Shown here: piece after piece, positions 25,341 through 33,587 of the stretch
How positions within the stretch are numbered: position 1 is the first letter of the stretch
Layout: each line of letters starts with the position of its first letter
Assembly (NCBI RefSeq): GCF_900323885.1
Contig: NZ_OOHJ01000023.1
Span: 372,001-436,000 of the forward strand
Origin: [Actinomadura] parvosata subsp. kistnae
GTDB lineage: Bacteria > Actinomycetota > Actinomycetes > Streptosporangiales > Streptosporangiaceae
DNA: 64,000 nt
Direction: 5' to 3'
Program-made: the position numbers and the translations under genes
The notes under the pieces: model-generated
The model's input: only the letters and a program-made list of their open reading frames with translations
The model's database searches: none
Told to the model about the DNA's origin: nothing

Positions 25341-25396
25341 AGCCGGCGTCGGCCCTCCGGTGAGCCCGTCGCGGCCACCGGGATGACGAGCAGGGT

Positions 25397-25425
25397 CGAG
25401 GGCGCCCGTGCCGTGGGCGCCCTCG
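25397..25425 (+). terminator. Hairpin after the precursor gene
   Basis: CGAGGGCGCCC and GGGCGCCCTCG (11-bp stem, 7-base loop) lie between the precursor and the LanB gene. It may be a partial terminator or an mRNA-stabilising stem that raises precursor output relative to the downstream enzymes, a common arrangement in RiPP operons. Confidence 0.65.
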
Positions 25426-25459
25426 GCCCCTGACGAACCCTTCCGAGGAGCGCGTTCCA

Positions 25460-28333
25460 TTGACCCAGGTAGCGCACGTCGTCCCCGTCGCGGGGGACGG
25501 TGACCCTGTAAGGCTCGCTGATCCCGATTATGCACTGTCGCCCGTCCTGGCCGTTCGCGTCGCGGGGCTGCCCGTGGCCGGGCTCGAACGGATGCGGTGC
25601 ACCCGCACGTGGCGGCTCGTGGACGAGCTGACGAACGTCACGTCCCGGCTGCGGCGGGAGGGCGCGGAGCTGTCGGATCCGCTGCACGAGGTGATCGGCG
25701 GCGTGGCGGCCGGACCGCTGCGGGCCGGGCTGGTGGCGCTGCGGCGCGCGGTGTTCGCGGGGCGGCGGCCCAGCGGGCGGGCCGCGTCCGCCGAGGTGCT
25801 GGCCGCCCTGCCCGCGGACCTGGCCGCCAGGATCGGCGCGTGGACCACCCTGAGGCGGCGCGCCGACGAGCTGCGCGCGGCGCTCCCGGACGTACTGGCG
25901 GAGGAGACGCGCGAGAAGACGGCGGTGCTGCGCGCGGCGGTGTCCGACGCCGGGTTCCGGCACGGGCTCGCCCAGGGCAGCGCCGTGCTGGCCGGCCGCC
26001 TCGAAGCCTGGCTCGCCGGGCCCGCCGACCGGCCGCCCGACCGTCAGGAGCTGCTGCGGCTGGCCCGCTACCTGGCCAGGGCCAGCGTCAAGACCAGCCC
26101 GTACGCCACGTTCACCCTCAGCGGGCTCGGCCGGTGGGACACGGACGGGCCGGCCGTGCGCACGGGCGGCGAGCCGTCCTGGCAGCTCATGGCCGAGCTC
26201 GACCGGGCGGTCCTGCGCCCGCTGTGGGCCGTGCTGACCCGGCACCGGCGGGTACGGGAGCGGGCCCGGCTCCGGGTCAACCCGTCCGCCGCCGACGACG
26301 GCGACCGCATCTGGTTCCTCAGCCCCGGGCCTGGCGAGCCCCTTTCCTCGGTTCCCGCTACCCCGCAGGTCCGGCAGGCCCTCCACTGGGTACGCCGGCA
26401 CCCCGACGCCACCCTCGCCGCCGCCCCCGGCATCGAACCCCTGGCCGAGGCGGGGCTCCTGGAATACGTGCCGCCGTACGACGAGCAAGGGCCCGATCCC
26501 TTGGGGGAGCTGGCGTCGTGGCTGGCGGCCGACGGCCCGGCCCCGTACACGCTGGCCGTGACCCGCGCCGCCGCAGCCCTGCACGCCTCGAACGGCGCGG
26601 ACGCGTCCGCAGCCCTGCACGCCTCGAACGGCGCGGACGCGTCCGAAGCCATGTGCGGCCCGGACGGGGCGAACGCGCCCGAACCCCAGCCCAGCCCGAA
26701 CGGCGCGAATGTGCTCGAACTCCTGCAGATGGAGCCTGGCGACGGCGGGAAGACGACCGAGGCGGCGCCCGACGGCATGGCTGCGGCACCTGGCGGCATT
26801 GCCGCGGAACCCTGCGGGATCGCTGGGACGTCGGGCGGCGACCCGGAGACCGCCGAGATCGTCCGGGCGGCGCTGCGGGAGGTGCTGCCGCCTGGGCCGT
26901 CCCTGCCCGACAAGAACCTGCTCTGGCACAGCGCCGTCATCCCCGGCGTCGCCGGACGGCTGAACGCCACCGCCTGGCGCGGCGTCTGCGACGACCTCGA
27001 CGCGTTGCGCGGGCTGCTCGGCCTGTTCGACCCCGACCTGCCCGTCAAGATCGCCGCCGCCGCGTACTTCCTGGACCGGTTCGGCCCCACCAGCCGCCTC
27101 CACGCCATGGCCCTGTACCGCGACATCCACAGCGGCACACCGGGCGCGGGCAGCGCGCTGCTGCGCGCCATGCTGCGCGACCCGGTCGCGGGCACCCGCG
27201 CCCTTCCGGACACCGACCCGCCCCCCGGCCTGAGACGCCTCACCGAGCTGCGGCGCGGCTTCTGGGAACGCCTCGGCGCAGGCCCCATCCCGAGCGACGT
27301 GAGCACGAGCGACCCGATGCCCGGCACAGCCAGCCGCGTGGCCGTGGTGGATCTCACGGCCGCCCGGCTGGCCGACCTGGCGGAGGGCTGGCCGAGCTTC
27401 GTCCGTCCGCCCGGCTCCATCTGCTGCTACGTCCAGGCCGTGCCGGACCCCAGCGGCGTGCGCGCCGTCGTCAACTCCGTCTCCGCCGGGTACGGTCGCG
27501 GCCTGTCGCGGCTGCACCGGCTGGTCACGCTGGCCGGCGGCGAGGCGCCGCCCGTCGCGGACCTGCGGGCGGCGCAGGGCGAGGTCATGGTGGCCGAGTG
27601 CCGGGGTCTCGTCGGCGGCGGGCTCAACGTCCGGCCCGCCACGGCCGACGTCGCCCTCGACCACCCCTTCACCGCCCCCGACTCGCACCTCCCACCGGTC
27701 ACCCCGGCGGAGCTCACCGTCGCCTACGACCGGGAACACGACCGCCTGACCCTGCTCGACCGCGCGGGCCGCCCGGTACGGCCCGTGCACCTGGGCATGA
27801 CCGCCCAGTACTGGTTGCCGCCGTGGCTGCAGTTCCTGGTGCGGGTGTTCGGGGAGCCGTCCACGGCGATGGTGCCCGGCTGGGTGTTCCGCACCCGCGG
27901 CGAGCCGCCCGCCGAGGGCGCGGTGGAGCGCTGGCCCCGCATGGACATCGGACGGGTGACGGTCGCACGGGCGGCCTGGCGGCTGCGGGCCGGGGCGTTC
28001 CCGGTGCCGGCCAAGGGGGAGAGCGAGGCCGCCTACCTGCCCCGGCTGGCCGAATGGCTGTCCCGGCACGGGATGCCGCGCCGCTTCTTCGCCCGGGTCG
28101 TGGACCTGGGACAGGGCCTGCTGGCGGGCCTGCTGAGCAAGGACCGCAAGCCCATGTACGTGGACGTCACCGACCCCCTGCTGCTGACCGGCTTCGTACG
28201 CACGCTCCGCGACCCGGCCGCCCTGCTGGTCCTCGAGGAGGCCCTGCCCGACCCCTCCCAGGCCCCCCTGTACGGCACCGACGCCCGCGTCACCGAGTAC
28301 GTCATCCAGCTCTCCACCAGGCCGACATCATGA
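25460..28333 (+). CDS. Split LanB dehydratase, glutamylation subunit (TbtB-like)
   Basis: A 957-residue lantibiotic-dehydratase N-terminal-domain protein that would attach glutamate from Glu-tRNA to Ser/Thr of the precursor. Family segments include LARYLARASVKTSPYATFTLSGLGRW, the VDLTAARLADLAEGWPSFVRPPGSICCYVQAV region and RRFFARVVDLGQGLLAGLLSKDRKPMYVDVTDPLLL. The elimination domain is absent, as in thiopeptide systems where it is a separate protein. A low-complexity insert of about 90 residues (about 370-465) holds two exact 12-residue repeats. The start is TTG at 25460 with CGAGGAG upstream. The stop overlaps the next ATG (ATGA). Confidence 0.9.
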   Translation: MTQVAHVVPVAGDGDPVRLADPDYALSPVLAVRVAGLPVAGLERMRCTRTWRLVDELTNVTSRLRREGAELSDPLHEVIGGVAAGPLRAGLVALRRAVFAGRRPSGRAASAEVLAALPADLAARIGAWTTLRRRADELRAALPDVLAEETREKTAVLRAAVSDAGFRHGLAQGSAVLAGRLEAWLAGPADRPPDRQELLRLARYLARASVKTSPYATFTLSGLGRWDTDGPAVRTGGEPSWQLMAELDRAVLRPLWAVLTRHRRVRERARLRVNPSAADDGDRIWFLSPGPGEPLSSVPATPQVRQALHWVRRHPDATLAAAPGIEPLAEAGLLEYVPPYDEQGPDPLGELASWLAADGPAPYTLAVTRAAAALHASNGADASAALHASNGADASEAMCGPDGANAPEPQPSPNGANVLELLQMEPGDGGKTTEAAPDGMAAAPGGIAAEPCGIAGTSGGDPETAEIVRAALREVLPPGPSLPDKNLLWHSAVIPGVAGRLNATAWRGVCDDLDALRGLLGLFDPDLPVKIAAAAYFLDRFGPTSRLHAMALYRDIHSGTPGAGSALLRAMLRDPVAGTRALPDTDPPPGLRRLTELRRGFWERLGAGPIPSDVSTSDPMPGTASRVAVVDLTAARLADLAEGWPSFVRPPGSICCYVQAVPDPSGVRAVVNSVSAGYGRGLSRLHRLVTLAGGEAPPVADLRAAQGEVMVAECRGLVGGGLNVRPATADVALDHPFTAPDSHLPPVTPAELTVAYDREHDRLTLLDRAGRPVRPVHLGMTAQYWLPPWLQFLVRVFGEPSTAMVPGWVFRTRGEPPAEGAVERWPRMDIGRVTVARAAWRLRAGAFPVPAKGESEAAYLPRLAEWLSRHGMPRRFFARVVDLGQGLLAGLLSKDRKPMYVDVTDPLLLTGFVRTLRDPAALLVLEEALPDPSQAPLYGTDARVTEYVIQLSTRPTS
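26573..26644 (+). repeat. 36-bp tandem repeat inside the LanB gene
   Basis: Two nearly identical 36-bp copies (26573-26608 and 26609-26644) and a decayed third encode AALHASNGADAS-type repeats in a region where LanB homologues have only a loop. The reading frame is kept. Confidence 0.8.
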
Positions 28334-29298
28334 CGGCGACCCCCACGCACCCGAGCGACGCCGAGCACCACCGCCCCGACGCAGCCGCCGCCAAGCCCGA
28401 CGCCCGGCCTCGCCGGCCGGATGCCGCATCTGACGGTGCCCGGCCCCACCGGCCGGACGGCGCGCCCGGCGCCGTCCCGCCTCTCCGGTCGGGTGGCGCT
28501 CCTGACGTTGCCCGGCTGGACGCTGAGAACCGGTGGGTCAGCGCGCACCTGTTCCACTTCGGCGACCTCGACCCGCTGATCACCGGCGTGGTGGACCCGG
28601 TGACGCGGGAGCTGGTGGCCGACGGCACGATCCGCCGCGCCTTCTTCCTGCGCTACTGGGAGGGCGGCCAGCACGTACGCCTGCGCCTGGAAGTGCCCGA
28701 CCCCGCACGGCAGCAGTGCGTCCGCGACCTGGTACGCGAGCGGGCGGCGGCCCACTTCGCCGGCCACCCGTCCCCGGAGGTGGACCCGGCGGCCTACCGG
28801 GCCTTCGCCGCCGCCATGGCCCGGGGCGAGCGCCGCGCCGACTACGACGAGCGGCTGCACCCGCCCGGCACGGTGGCGTTCATCGGCTACCGGCCCGAGT
28901 ACGAGGCGTACGGCGACGCCGCCTGCGTGGCCGCCGCCGAACGCCACTTCGCCGTGTCGAGCCGCCTCGCCCTCGACGTGCTGGGCGCCGGCACGGACAT
29001 GGGCCGCCGCACGGCGATCGGGCTGGCCGCGCTCACCATGGCGATCGCCGCCTGCGAGCCCGACCTCCCCTCCGCCGCCCACCGCCTCGCCACCGCCACC
29101 CGCGCCTTCGACCCCCTCCCACCACCCACCCTCCGGCCACGGATGCTCGTGCCCCCGTCACACCGCCGATCGGGGCAGTGCCTTTCGGGACCCCGGCTGA
29201 GGCGGCGCCTCCCGGGCCGATGCCCGGCATCCGTTCGGAAGTGGTGTCTTCCGGCACCGGCCCCCGCACCCTGGCTGAGGCGGCGTTTTCCGGGGTGA
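28330..29298 (+). CDS. Thiopeptide-type SpaB_C protein, N-terminal part (elimination or [4+2] cyclase)
   Basis: Starts at an ATGA overlap with LanB. After a repetitive Asp/Pro/Arg-rich N-terminus of about 60 residues comes the TIGR03891/SpaB_C fold: WVSAHLFHFGDLDPLITGVV, RRAFFLRYWEGGQHVRLRLEV, GTVAFIGYRPEYEAYGDAACVAAAERHFAVSSRLALDVL. From about residue 260 (near 29120) the frame gives Arg/Pro-rich nonsense, while the frame one base back continues the family sequence, so a one-base loss between about 29110 and 29165 is likely. Its size class and motif style resemble the shorter of the two SpaB_C proteins of thiopeptide clusters, perhaps the pyridine synthase; I cannot settle this by eye. Confidence 0.75.
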   Translation: MTATPTHPSDAEHHRPDAAAAKPDARPRRPDAASDGARPHRPDGAPGAVPPLRSGGAPDVARLDAENRWVSAHLFHFGDLDPLITGVVDPVTRELVADGTIRRAFFLRYWEGGQHVRLRLEVPDPARQQCVRDLVRERAAAHFAGHPSPEVDPAAYRAFAAAMARGERRADYDERLHPPGTVAFIGYRPEYEAYGDAACVAAAERHFAVSSRLALDVLGAGTDMGRRTAIGLAALTMAIAACEPDLPSAAHRLATATRAFDPLPPPTLRPRMLVPPSHRRSGQCLSGPRLRRRLPGRCPASVRKWCLPAPAPAPWLRRRFPG

Positions 29299-29306
29299 CC
29301 GCTGCC

Positions 29307-29669
29307 ATGGAGGAGGACTGGCGGCGGCGTGAGAAGGCGTTGCTCGCGCAGACCAGAAGGCTGTGGGACGCGCCGGAGTCCGCCGGCGGGTTGCTGGCCG
29401 CGTGGGCGTCGTCGCTCCGTGCCCTGCGCGACGACCTCGACGCCCTGCACGCCGAGGGCCGCTGTGCTCCTCGCGACTCGGGCTCGCCGCACGCGCTGCT
29501 CGCGCTGGCCGCGCCGCCCGAGCGGCGCACCGTGTCGCTGATCCTGATGCGGTGCGTCCACCTGTTCCACAACCGGCTGGGGCTGCGTGCCGGAGCCGAG
29601 CAGCACACGACGTTCCTGGCGGGCCGCGCCGTCGCCGGCCTCGCCGACCCCAGGAGGTGGTCCCCCTGA
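29307..29669 (+). CDS. Thiopeptide-type SpaB_C protein, C-terminal part
   Basis: About 120 residues beginning MEEDWRRREKALLAQTRRLW and containing RRTVSLILMRCVHLFHNRLGLRAG, which is the usual second half of SpaB_C-type thiopeptide proteins. The frame is open upstream through a GTPAEAAPPG-type linker to about 29130, supporting one gene with the preceding entry. The ATG at 29307 has only a weak GGGGTGA site. The stop overlaps the CTG start candidate of the next gene. Confidence 0.6.
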   Translation: MEEDWRRREKALLAQTRRLWDAPESAGGLLAAWASSLRALRDDLDALHAEGRCAPRDSGSPHALLALAAPPERRTVSLILMRCVHLFHNRLGLRAGAEQHTTFLAGRAVAGLADPRRWSP

Positions 29670-30859
29670 CCCGCTCGCCCGCGTCCGAGGCCCCGGCGTG
29701 CTCGCCCGCGCCCGACACCCCTGCCTGGCACTGCGTGCACGTCTACTACCACGCGCCCGACAAGGACGCCCTGCTGCTGGACGCCGTGCGGCCGCTGCTC
29801 GACGGTCTGCGGGGCGAGGTCGCGGCGGCGTACGTGCTGCGGCACTGGAGGCAGGGCCCGCACCTGCGGATCAACGTCAAGGCGGCGCCGGCCGTGTGGG
29901 AGCGGGTGGTGCGCCCGCGGGTGGACGAGGTCGTCGGCGGGTACCTGCGTGAGCATCCCTCGAGGGCCGCGCTCGACCCGGACGAGAGCCTGCCCCGGCA
30001 TCGCCTGCTCGCCATGCGGGAGCAGGAGCGCGGGCCGCTCACGCCGTGGCCGCCGGACAACTCCATCCGCGACGCGCCGTACGACTCCCGCCGGCACGTC
30101 CTCGGCACCGACGAGGAGGCGGACCTGCTGGCCGCGTTCTACGTGGACGCCAATCCGCTGCTGTTCGACATGCTGGAGCACGTGCGGGCGGGGCGCGACG
30201 GCAAGACCGGGCTGGCGCTGAGTCTCATGCTGACCATCGCGCACACCTCGCAGCGCATCGACCGCAGCTACCTGTCGTTCCGGATGCACGCGGAGGGGTA
30301 CCTCACGTGGGCGGCCGACCCGGGCGCCGCCCGGGCGTCCTTCGAGCGCACGTTCCGCGAGCGGCGCGCGGCGCTGACGCGGCGGGTCCGGGACGTCGTC
30401 GCCTGCCTCGACGACGCCGGTGCCCCGCCTGTGCCGTTCGTACGGGAGTGGGCGGCGCTGCTGGAGCGGTACCGGCCGGAGATCGCGGCGATGATGGAGG
30501 ACGGGCGGCTGGTCCAGCCGACGATCGAGCCGGGTGAGGCGTTCGCGGCCCGGCCCGGGGAGCCGCGCGCGCCGCAGCGTGAGCCGAGCGAGTTGCAACG
30601 CCTCGTCTTCGACAACCCCGCCTACCACGAGGCGATCTTCAGCAGCCCGGCCTTCCGGCGGTACCGGGTGCTGCTCAACTACACGTATCTGCATCTGACG
30701 CGGCTCGGGCTGACCCCGCTCGACCGGTTCAGGACGTGCCACCTGCTGGCGGACGCGGTGGAGGAGGTCTACGGCCTGTCGGGGCTGGACTCGCTGCGCC
30801 GCTTCGCCTCGGCCGGGGCCGGAGCGACGGCCGATGGGGGCACCCAGCCCGTGACGTGA
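29666..30859 (+). CDS. Lantibiotic dehydratase C-terminal-domain protein (TbtC/TbtD type)
   Basis: About 397 residues of SpaB_C-type fold: WHCVHVYYHAPDKDALLLDAVRPLLDGL, AAYVLRHWRQGPHLRINVKA and a terminal YRVLLNYTYLHLTRLGLTPLDRFRTCHLLADAVEEVYGL. In thiopeptide clusters one such protein eliminates glutamate to give dehydroalanine/dehydrobutyrine, and a second joins two dehydroalanines into a pyridine. The two SpaB_C genes here fill both roles; the longer form may be the eliminase. The start is unclear: CTG at 29666 has AGGAGG 8 bases upstream and overlaps the previous stop as CTGA; GTG at 29657 lies inside that site. Confidence 0.82.
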   Translation: MTRSPASEAPACSPAPDTPAWHCVHVYYHAPDKDALLLDAVRPLLDGLRGEVAAAYVLRHWRQGPHLRINVKAAPAVWERVVRPRVDEVVGGYLREHPSRAALDPDESLPRHRLLAMREQERGPLTPWPPDNSIRDAPYDSRRHVLGTDEEADLLAAFYVDANPLLFDMLEHVRAGRDGKTGLALSLMLTIAHTSQRIDRSYLSFRMHAEGYLTWAADPGAARASFERTFRERRAALTRRVRDVVACLDDAGAPPVPFVREWAALLERYRPEIAAMMEDGRLVQPTIEPGEAFAARPGEPRAPQREPSELQRLVFDNPAYHEAIFSSPAFRRYRVLLNYTYLHLTRLGLTPLDRFRTCHLLADAVEEVYGLSGLDSLRRFASAGAGATADGGTQPVT

Positions 30860-30862
30860 TCC

Positions 30863-30977
30863 CCGCGAGGGCATGAGCCGCGCCGCCGGGCGTCTCAGGG
30901 CAGACGGTCATGCCGACGGCGGGCAGTGTCAGGGGCGGGTCGTCAGGGGTGGGTGGTCGGGGGTCGGGGGTCGGTGG
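30863..30977. other. Interval after the RiPP cluster
   Basis: 115 bases between convergent genes. The right part is a G-rich run with repeated GGTGGTC and GGGGGTC. No clear hairpin terminator was found. Confidence 0.4.
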
Positions 30978-31625
30978 TCAGGGGCAGGCGATCAGGCCGG
31001 CGGCGGTGAGGGTCAGGTGCCGGGCCAGGACCTCGGCGGCGGTGTCGGCGTCGCGGGCCAGGGCCACCTCCTCCAGGCGGCGGTGCTCCGCCAGCCCGTC
31101 CCGCTCCGGCGTGCGCTGGGCCGACCAGCGGCGGGCGAGCTCGCTGGCCGTCCACAAGCGGTCGAACGTGTCCAGCAGGACGGGGTTGCCGCATCCGTCC
31201 AGCAGGGTGCGGTGGAAGACGCGGTGTGCCTCCGACCAGGCGCTGCTGTAGTACTCGCCTTCCTCCGGCACGTACGCGGGGGTGCGGGCGAGGCGGTGGT
31301 GGGTGGCGCGGACGCGGGCCTCCCAGTCGAGGTCGCCACGCTCAATGGCCAGGCGCAGCATGGCGGGCTCGATCGTGCGGCGGGCCTCGGCGATCTCCTG
31401 CCAGCGCCGGTCGGAGAAGTGGGGGACGGCGAAGCCGCGGTTCGGCAGCCGGACCGCGATGCCCTCGCCGACCAGCCGCACCAGGGCTTCGCGTACGACG
31501 GCGAGGCTGACCTGGTGCTGCTGGGCCAGCTCCTGGGGCTTGAGCGCGGCGCCGGGGGCGTACTCGCCTCTCATGATCGCCTCTTGGAGGCGGGCGTGGA
31601 CACGCTCGGAGAGCATCTGCGTCAT
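30978..31625 (-). CDS. GntR-family (FadR-type) transcriptional regulator
   Basis: A 215-residue regulator: winged helix at about 8-70 (RVHARLQEAIMRGEYAPGAALKPQELAQQHQVSLAVVREALVRLVGEGI), then an all-helical FCD effector domain with possible metal-binding His (FHRTLLDGCGN, EHRRLEEVALARD, RHL near the end). It is divergent from the PEBP gene; the shared gap contains a perfect 18-bp palindrome. The effector is probably an organic acid by family analogy, not shown here. Confidence 0.9.
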   Translation of the reverse strand: MTQMLSERVHARLQEAIMRGEYAPGAALKPQELAQQHQVSLAVVREALVRLVGEGIAVRLPNRGFAVPHFSDRRWQEIAEARRTIEPAMLRLAIERGDLDWEARVRATHHRLARTPAYVPEEGEYYSSAWSEAHRVFHRTLLDGCGNPVLLDTFDRLWTASELARRWSAQRTPERDGLAEHRRLEEVALARDADTAAEVLARHLTLTAAGLIACP

Positions 31626-31647
31626 GCCACCATCATAGACGATTTGC

Positions 31648-31665
31648 CAAATAATCGATTATTTG
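31648..31665. promoter_or_regulatory. Perfect 18-bp palindrome, GntR operator candidate
   Basis: CAAATAATCGATTATTTG is an exact palindrome and strikingly AT-rich. It lies 22 bases upstream of the GntR start and 61 bases upstream of the PEBP start, so one bound GntR dimer could control both divergent promoters. Confidence 0.75.
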
Positions 31666-31726
31666 TGTTATCGTCGATCGTGCCGCGATCGAGGCGGCAT
31701 CCCCACTTCCGTAGAGGAACGACACG

Positions 31727-32308
31727 ATGAGCTTGAACAACCCCTTCGCCCGCCTCCCCGAGGTGCCCTCCTTCACCGTCACCAGCGCCACGCTGGCCGA
31801 CGGCGAGCCCTGGCCCGCCGCGCAGCTGTCCGCCGCTCTCCCGGGCGGCGGGGACGTCTCCCCGCACCTGTCCTGGAGCGGCGCGCCCGAGGGCACGAAG
31901 AGCTACGCCGTGACGGTGTACGACCCGGACGCGCCGACGGGCTCCGGGTTCTGGCACTGGGCCGTGGCCGACATCCCGGCCGGCGTCACCGAGCTGCCCG
32001 AGGGCGCCGGCGACGACACGGGGTCCGGCCTCCCCGCCGGCGCCTACCAACTGCCGAACGACGCCCGCCTGCCCCGCTACATCGGCGCCGCCCCGCCGGC
32101 CGGGCACGGCCCGCACCGCTACTTCGTCGTGGTGCACGCCCTCGACGTCGAGCACATCGGCGTCCCGGCCGACGCCACCCCCGCCTATCTCGGCTTCACC
32201 ATCTCCGGCCACGTCCTGGCCCGAGCGGTCCTGACGGCCACCGCGGAAACCGCCCCCGCGGAGACCGCCCCCGCAGAAGCCGCGACCGCCACCGCTGGAG
32301 CCTCATGA
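31727..32308 (+). CDS. YbhB/YbcL-type PEBP-like protein
   Basis: A 193-residue protein of the bacterial Raf-kinase-inhibitor-like (PEBP) family. The ligand-site motifs are present: LSWSGAPEGTKSYAVTVYDPDAPTGSGFWHW (the DPDAP loop) and HRYFVVVHALDV. No signal peptide. The end has a short Ala/Thr/Glu repeat. The role of bacterial members is unknown. It is coupled to the cupin gene by an ATGA overlap. Confidence 0.9.
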   Translation: MSLNNPFARLPEVPSFTVTSATLADGEPWPAAQLSAALPGGGDVSPHLSWSGAPEGTKSYAVTVYDPDAPTGSGFWHWAVADIPAGVTELPEGAGDDTGSGLPAGAYQLPNDARLPRYIGAAPPAGHGPHRYFVVVHALDVEHIGVPADATPAYLGFTISGHVLARAVLTATAETAPAETAPAEAATATAGAS

Positions 32309-32709
32309 CGGTCACCCCGATCGAGCTGTTCGACGCCGGCATCCACCTGCGCCAAGGCGGCCGCATCCACGCCGGCAAGGCCCCCATGGATCCGGGCCGT
32401 GACGGCTGGCAGCTGACGGCGTTCCACGCCAAGACCGGTGCCGACGTGCACGCCGACCACTGGCAGGTGAACACCGAGGCCGAGGAGGTCGTCTCCTGCA
32501 TCATCGGCAAGATCCGCCTCTACCTGTGCCCCGAACGTCCGGGAGGCCAGGAGGAGGAGATCAGGCTGACGGCCGGCACCGCCGCGATCGTCCCGCGCGG
32601 CCGGTGGCGCCGGATCCAGCTCGACATCCCCAGCACGATCATGACGATCACCCTCACGGGCGGCGCACGGCTGGAGGAACGCGCCGGCCGCTCCGCGAAG
32701 GATCGGTGA
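32305..32709 (+). CDS. Cupin-domain protein
   Basis: A 134-residue single-domain cupin. It has HADHWQVNTEAEEVVSCIIGKIRLYL and the second-half TAGTAAIVPRGRWRRIQLDIPS; only part of the metal-binding His/Glu set is obvious, so catalysis is uncertain. The ATG overlaps the PEBP stop, so these two genes form an operon likely under the divergent GntR regulator. Confidence 0.75.
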   Translation: MTVTPIELFDAGIHLRQGGRIHAGKAPMDPGRDGWQLTAFHAKTGADVHADHWQVNTEAEEVVSCIIGKIRLYLCPERPGGQEEEIRLTAGTAAIVPRGRWRRIQLDIPSTIMTITLTGGARLEERAGRSAKDR

Positions 32710-32719
32710 TACTCACATC

Positions 32720-32739
32720 GATACGACCAGGCCGGTATC
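32720..32739. promoter_or_regulatory. Short dyad before the TetR gene
   Basis: GATAC (32720-32724) and GTATC (32735-32739) flank 10 bases, just upstream of the TetR start at 32749. It is a weak autoregulatory operator candidate. Confidence 0.35.
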
Positions 32740-32748
32740 ATCGCCCTC

Positions 32749-33483
32749 ATGGCCAGGAGAACGAAGGCGGGCACCCCCGCCCCGGAGGGGCCCGCCGGCG
32801 GGCGGGAGCTGACCCGTCAGCGGGTGATCGAGGCCGCGGCCGACCTCCTGGCGCGCGAGGGGCGCGAGGCGGTCACCACCCGCGCGGTCGCGGCGGCGGC
32901 CGGGGTGCAGCCCCCCGCGATCTACCGCCACTTCGACGACATGGACGGGCTGCTCGACGCCGTGGCCGAGCACGGCTACGCCAGGTTCCTGGAGGCCAAG
33001 CGCGCCTTCCCCACCCCCGAAGACCCGGTGGAGGACCTGCGGGCGGGGTGGGACCTCGCGGTCGAGTTCGGGCTGGCCAACCCGGCGCTCTACGCGATGA
33101 TGTACGGCGAGCCCCGGCGCGGCACGAGCTCGGCCGCGTTCAGGACCGGCATGGAGATCCTCCACGGGCGGATCCGCCGCCTGGCCGCCGCCGGCCGGCT
33201 GCGCGTGGACGAGCAGCTGGCCGCCGCCCTGATCCACGCCACGGCCCGCGGCGCGGTGCTCACTTGGCTGTCGCTGCCCGCGGACCGCCGCGACCCGGCC
33301 CTGCTGAGCACCATGCGCGAGTCCATGGTCACCGCCGTCACGACCGAACGCCCCGCCGTCCGGGAGCCGGGCCCGGCGGGTGCCGCCCGGGCCCTGCGGG
33401 CGGCGCTGCCCCAGCAGACCGTGCTCAGCGAGGCCGAGCAGCGGCTCCTCGGCGAATGGCTCGACCGCCTGGCCGCCGGCTGA
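32749..33483 (+). CDS. TetR-family transcriptional regulator
   Basis: A 244-residue TetR protein: HTH at about 20-65 (ELTRQRVIEAAADLLAREGREAVTTRAVAAAAGVQPPAIYRHFDDMDGLLDAV), then a helical domain (TetR_C-like, LYAMMYGEPRRGTSSAAFRTGMEIL). It starts 39 bases after the cupin gene on the same strand and could be on the same transcript or be driven from the small dyad upstream. Target unknown. Confidence 0.88.
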   Translation: MARRTKAGTPAPEGPAGGRELTRQRVIEAAADLLAREGREAVTTRAVAAAAGVQPPAIYRHFDDMDGLLDAVAEHGYARFLEAKRAFPTPEDPVEDLRAGWDLAVEFGLANPALYAMMYGEPRRGTSSAAFRTGMEILHGRIRRLAAAGRLRVDEQLAAALIHATARGAVLTWLSLPADRRDPALLSTMRESMVTAVTTERPAVREPGPAGAARALRAALPQQTVLSEAEQRLLGEWLDRLAAG

Positions 33484-33587
33484 CGGCCGGGCCCGCCGCC
33501 CCCTGAGGCCGGATGCTCGCGCAGGCCGCTGCCGCCGGGCCGGCGGTCTCGCGCACGTCCGCATAAGCCCCCGCAAAGCACCCGTCG

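Noticed and set aside
25341..25459. A second small precursor gene after the first
   Set aside because: No start codon with a ribosome site and no Ser/Cys-rich core in any frame; only a hairpin is seen.
25597..29298. A 1233-codon frame covering the LanB gene
   Set aside because: Up to 28330 it is an out-of-frame shadow of LanB. Only the part from 28330 is real (SpaB_C protein).
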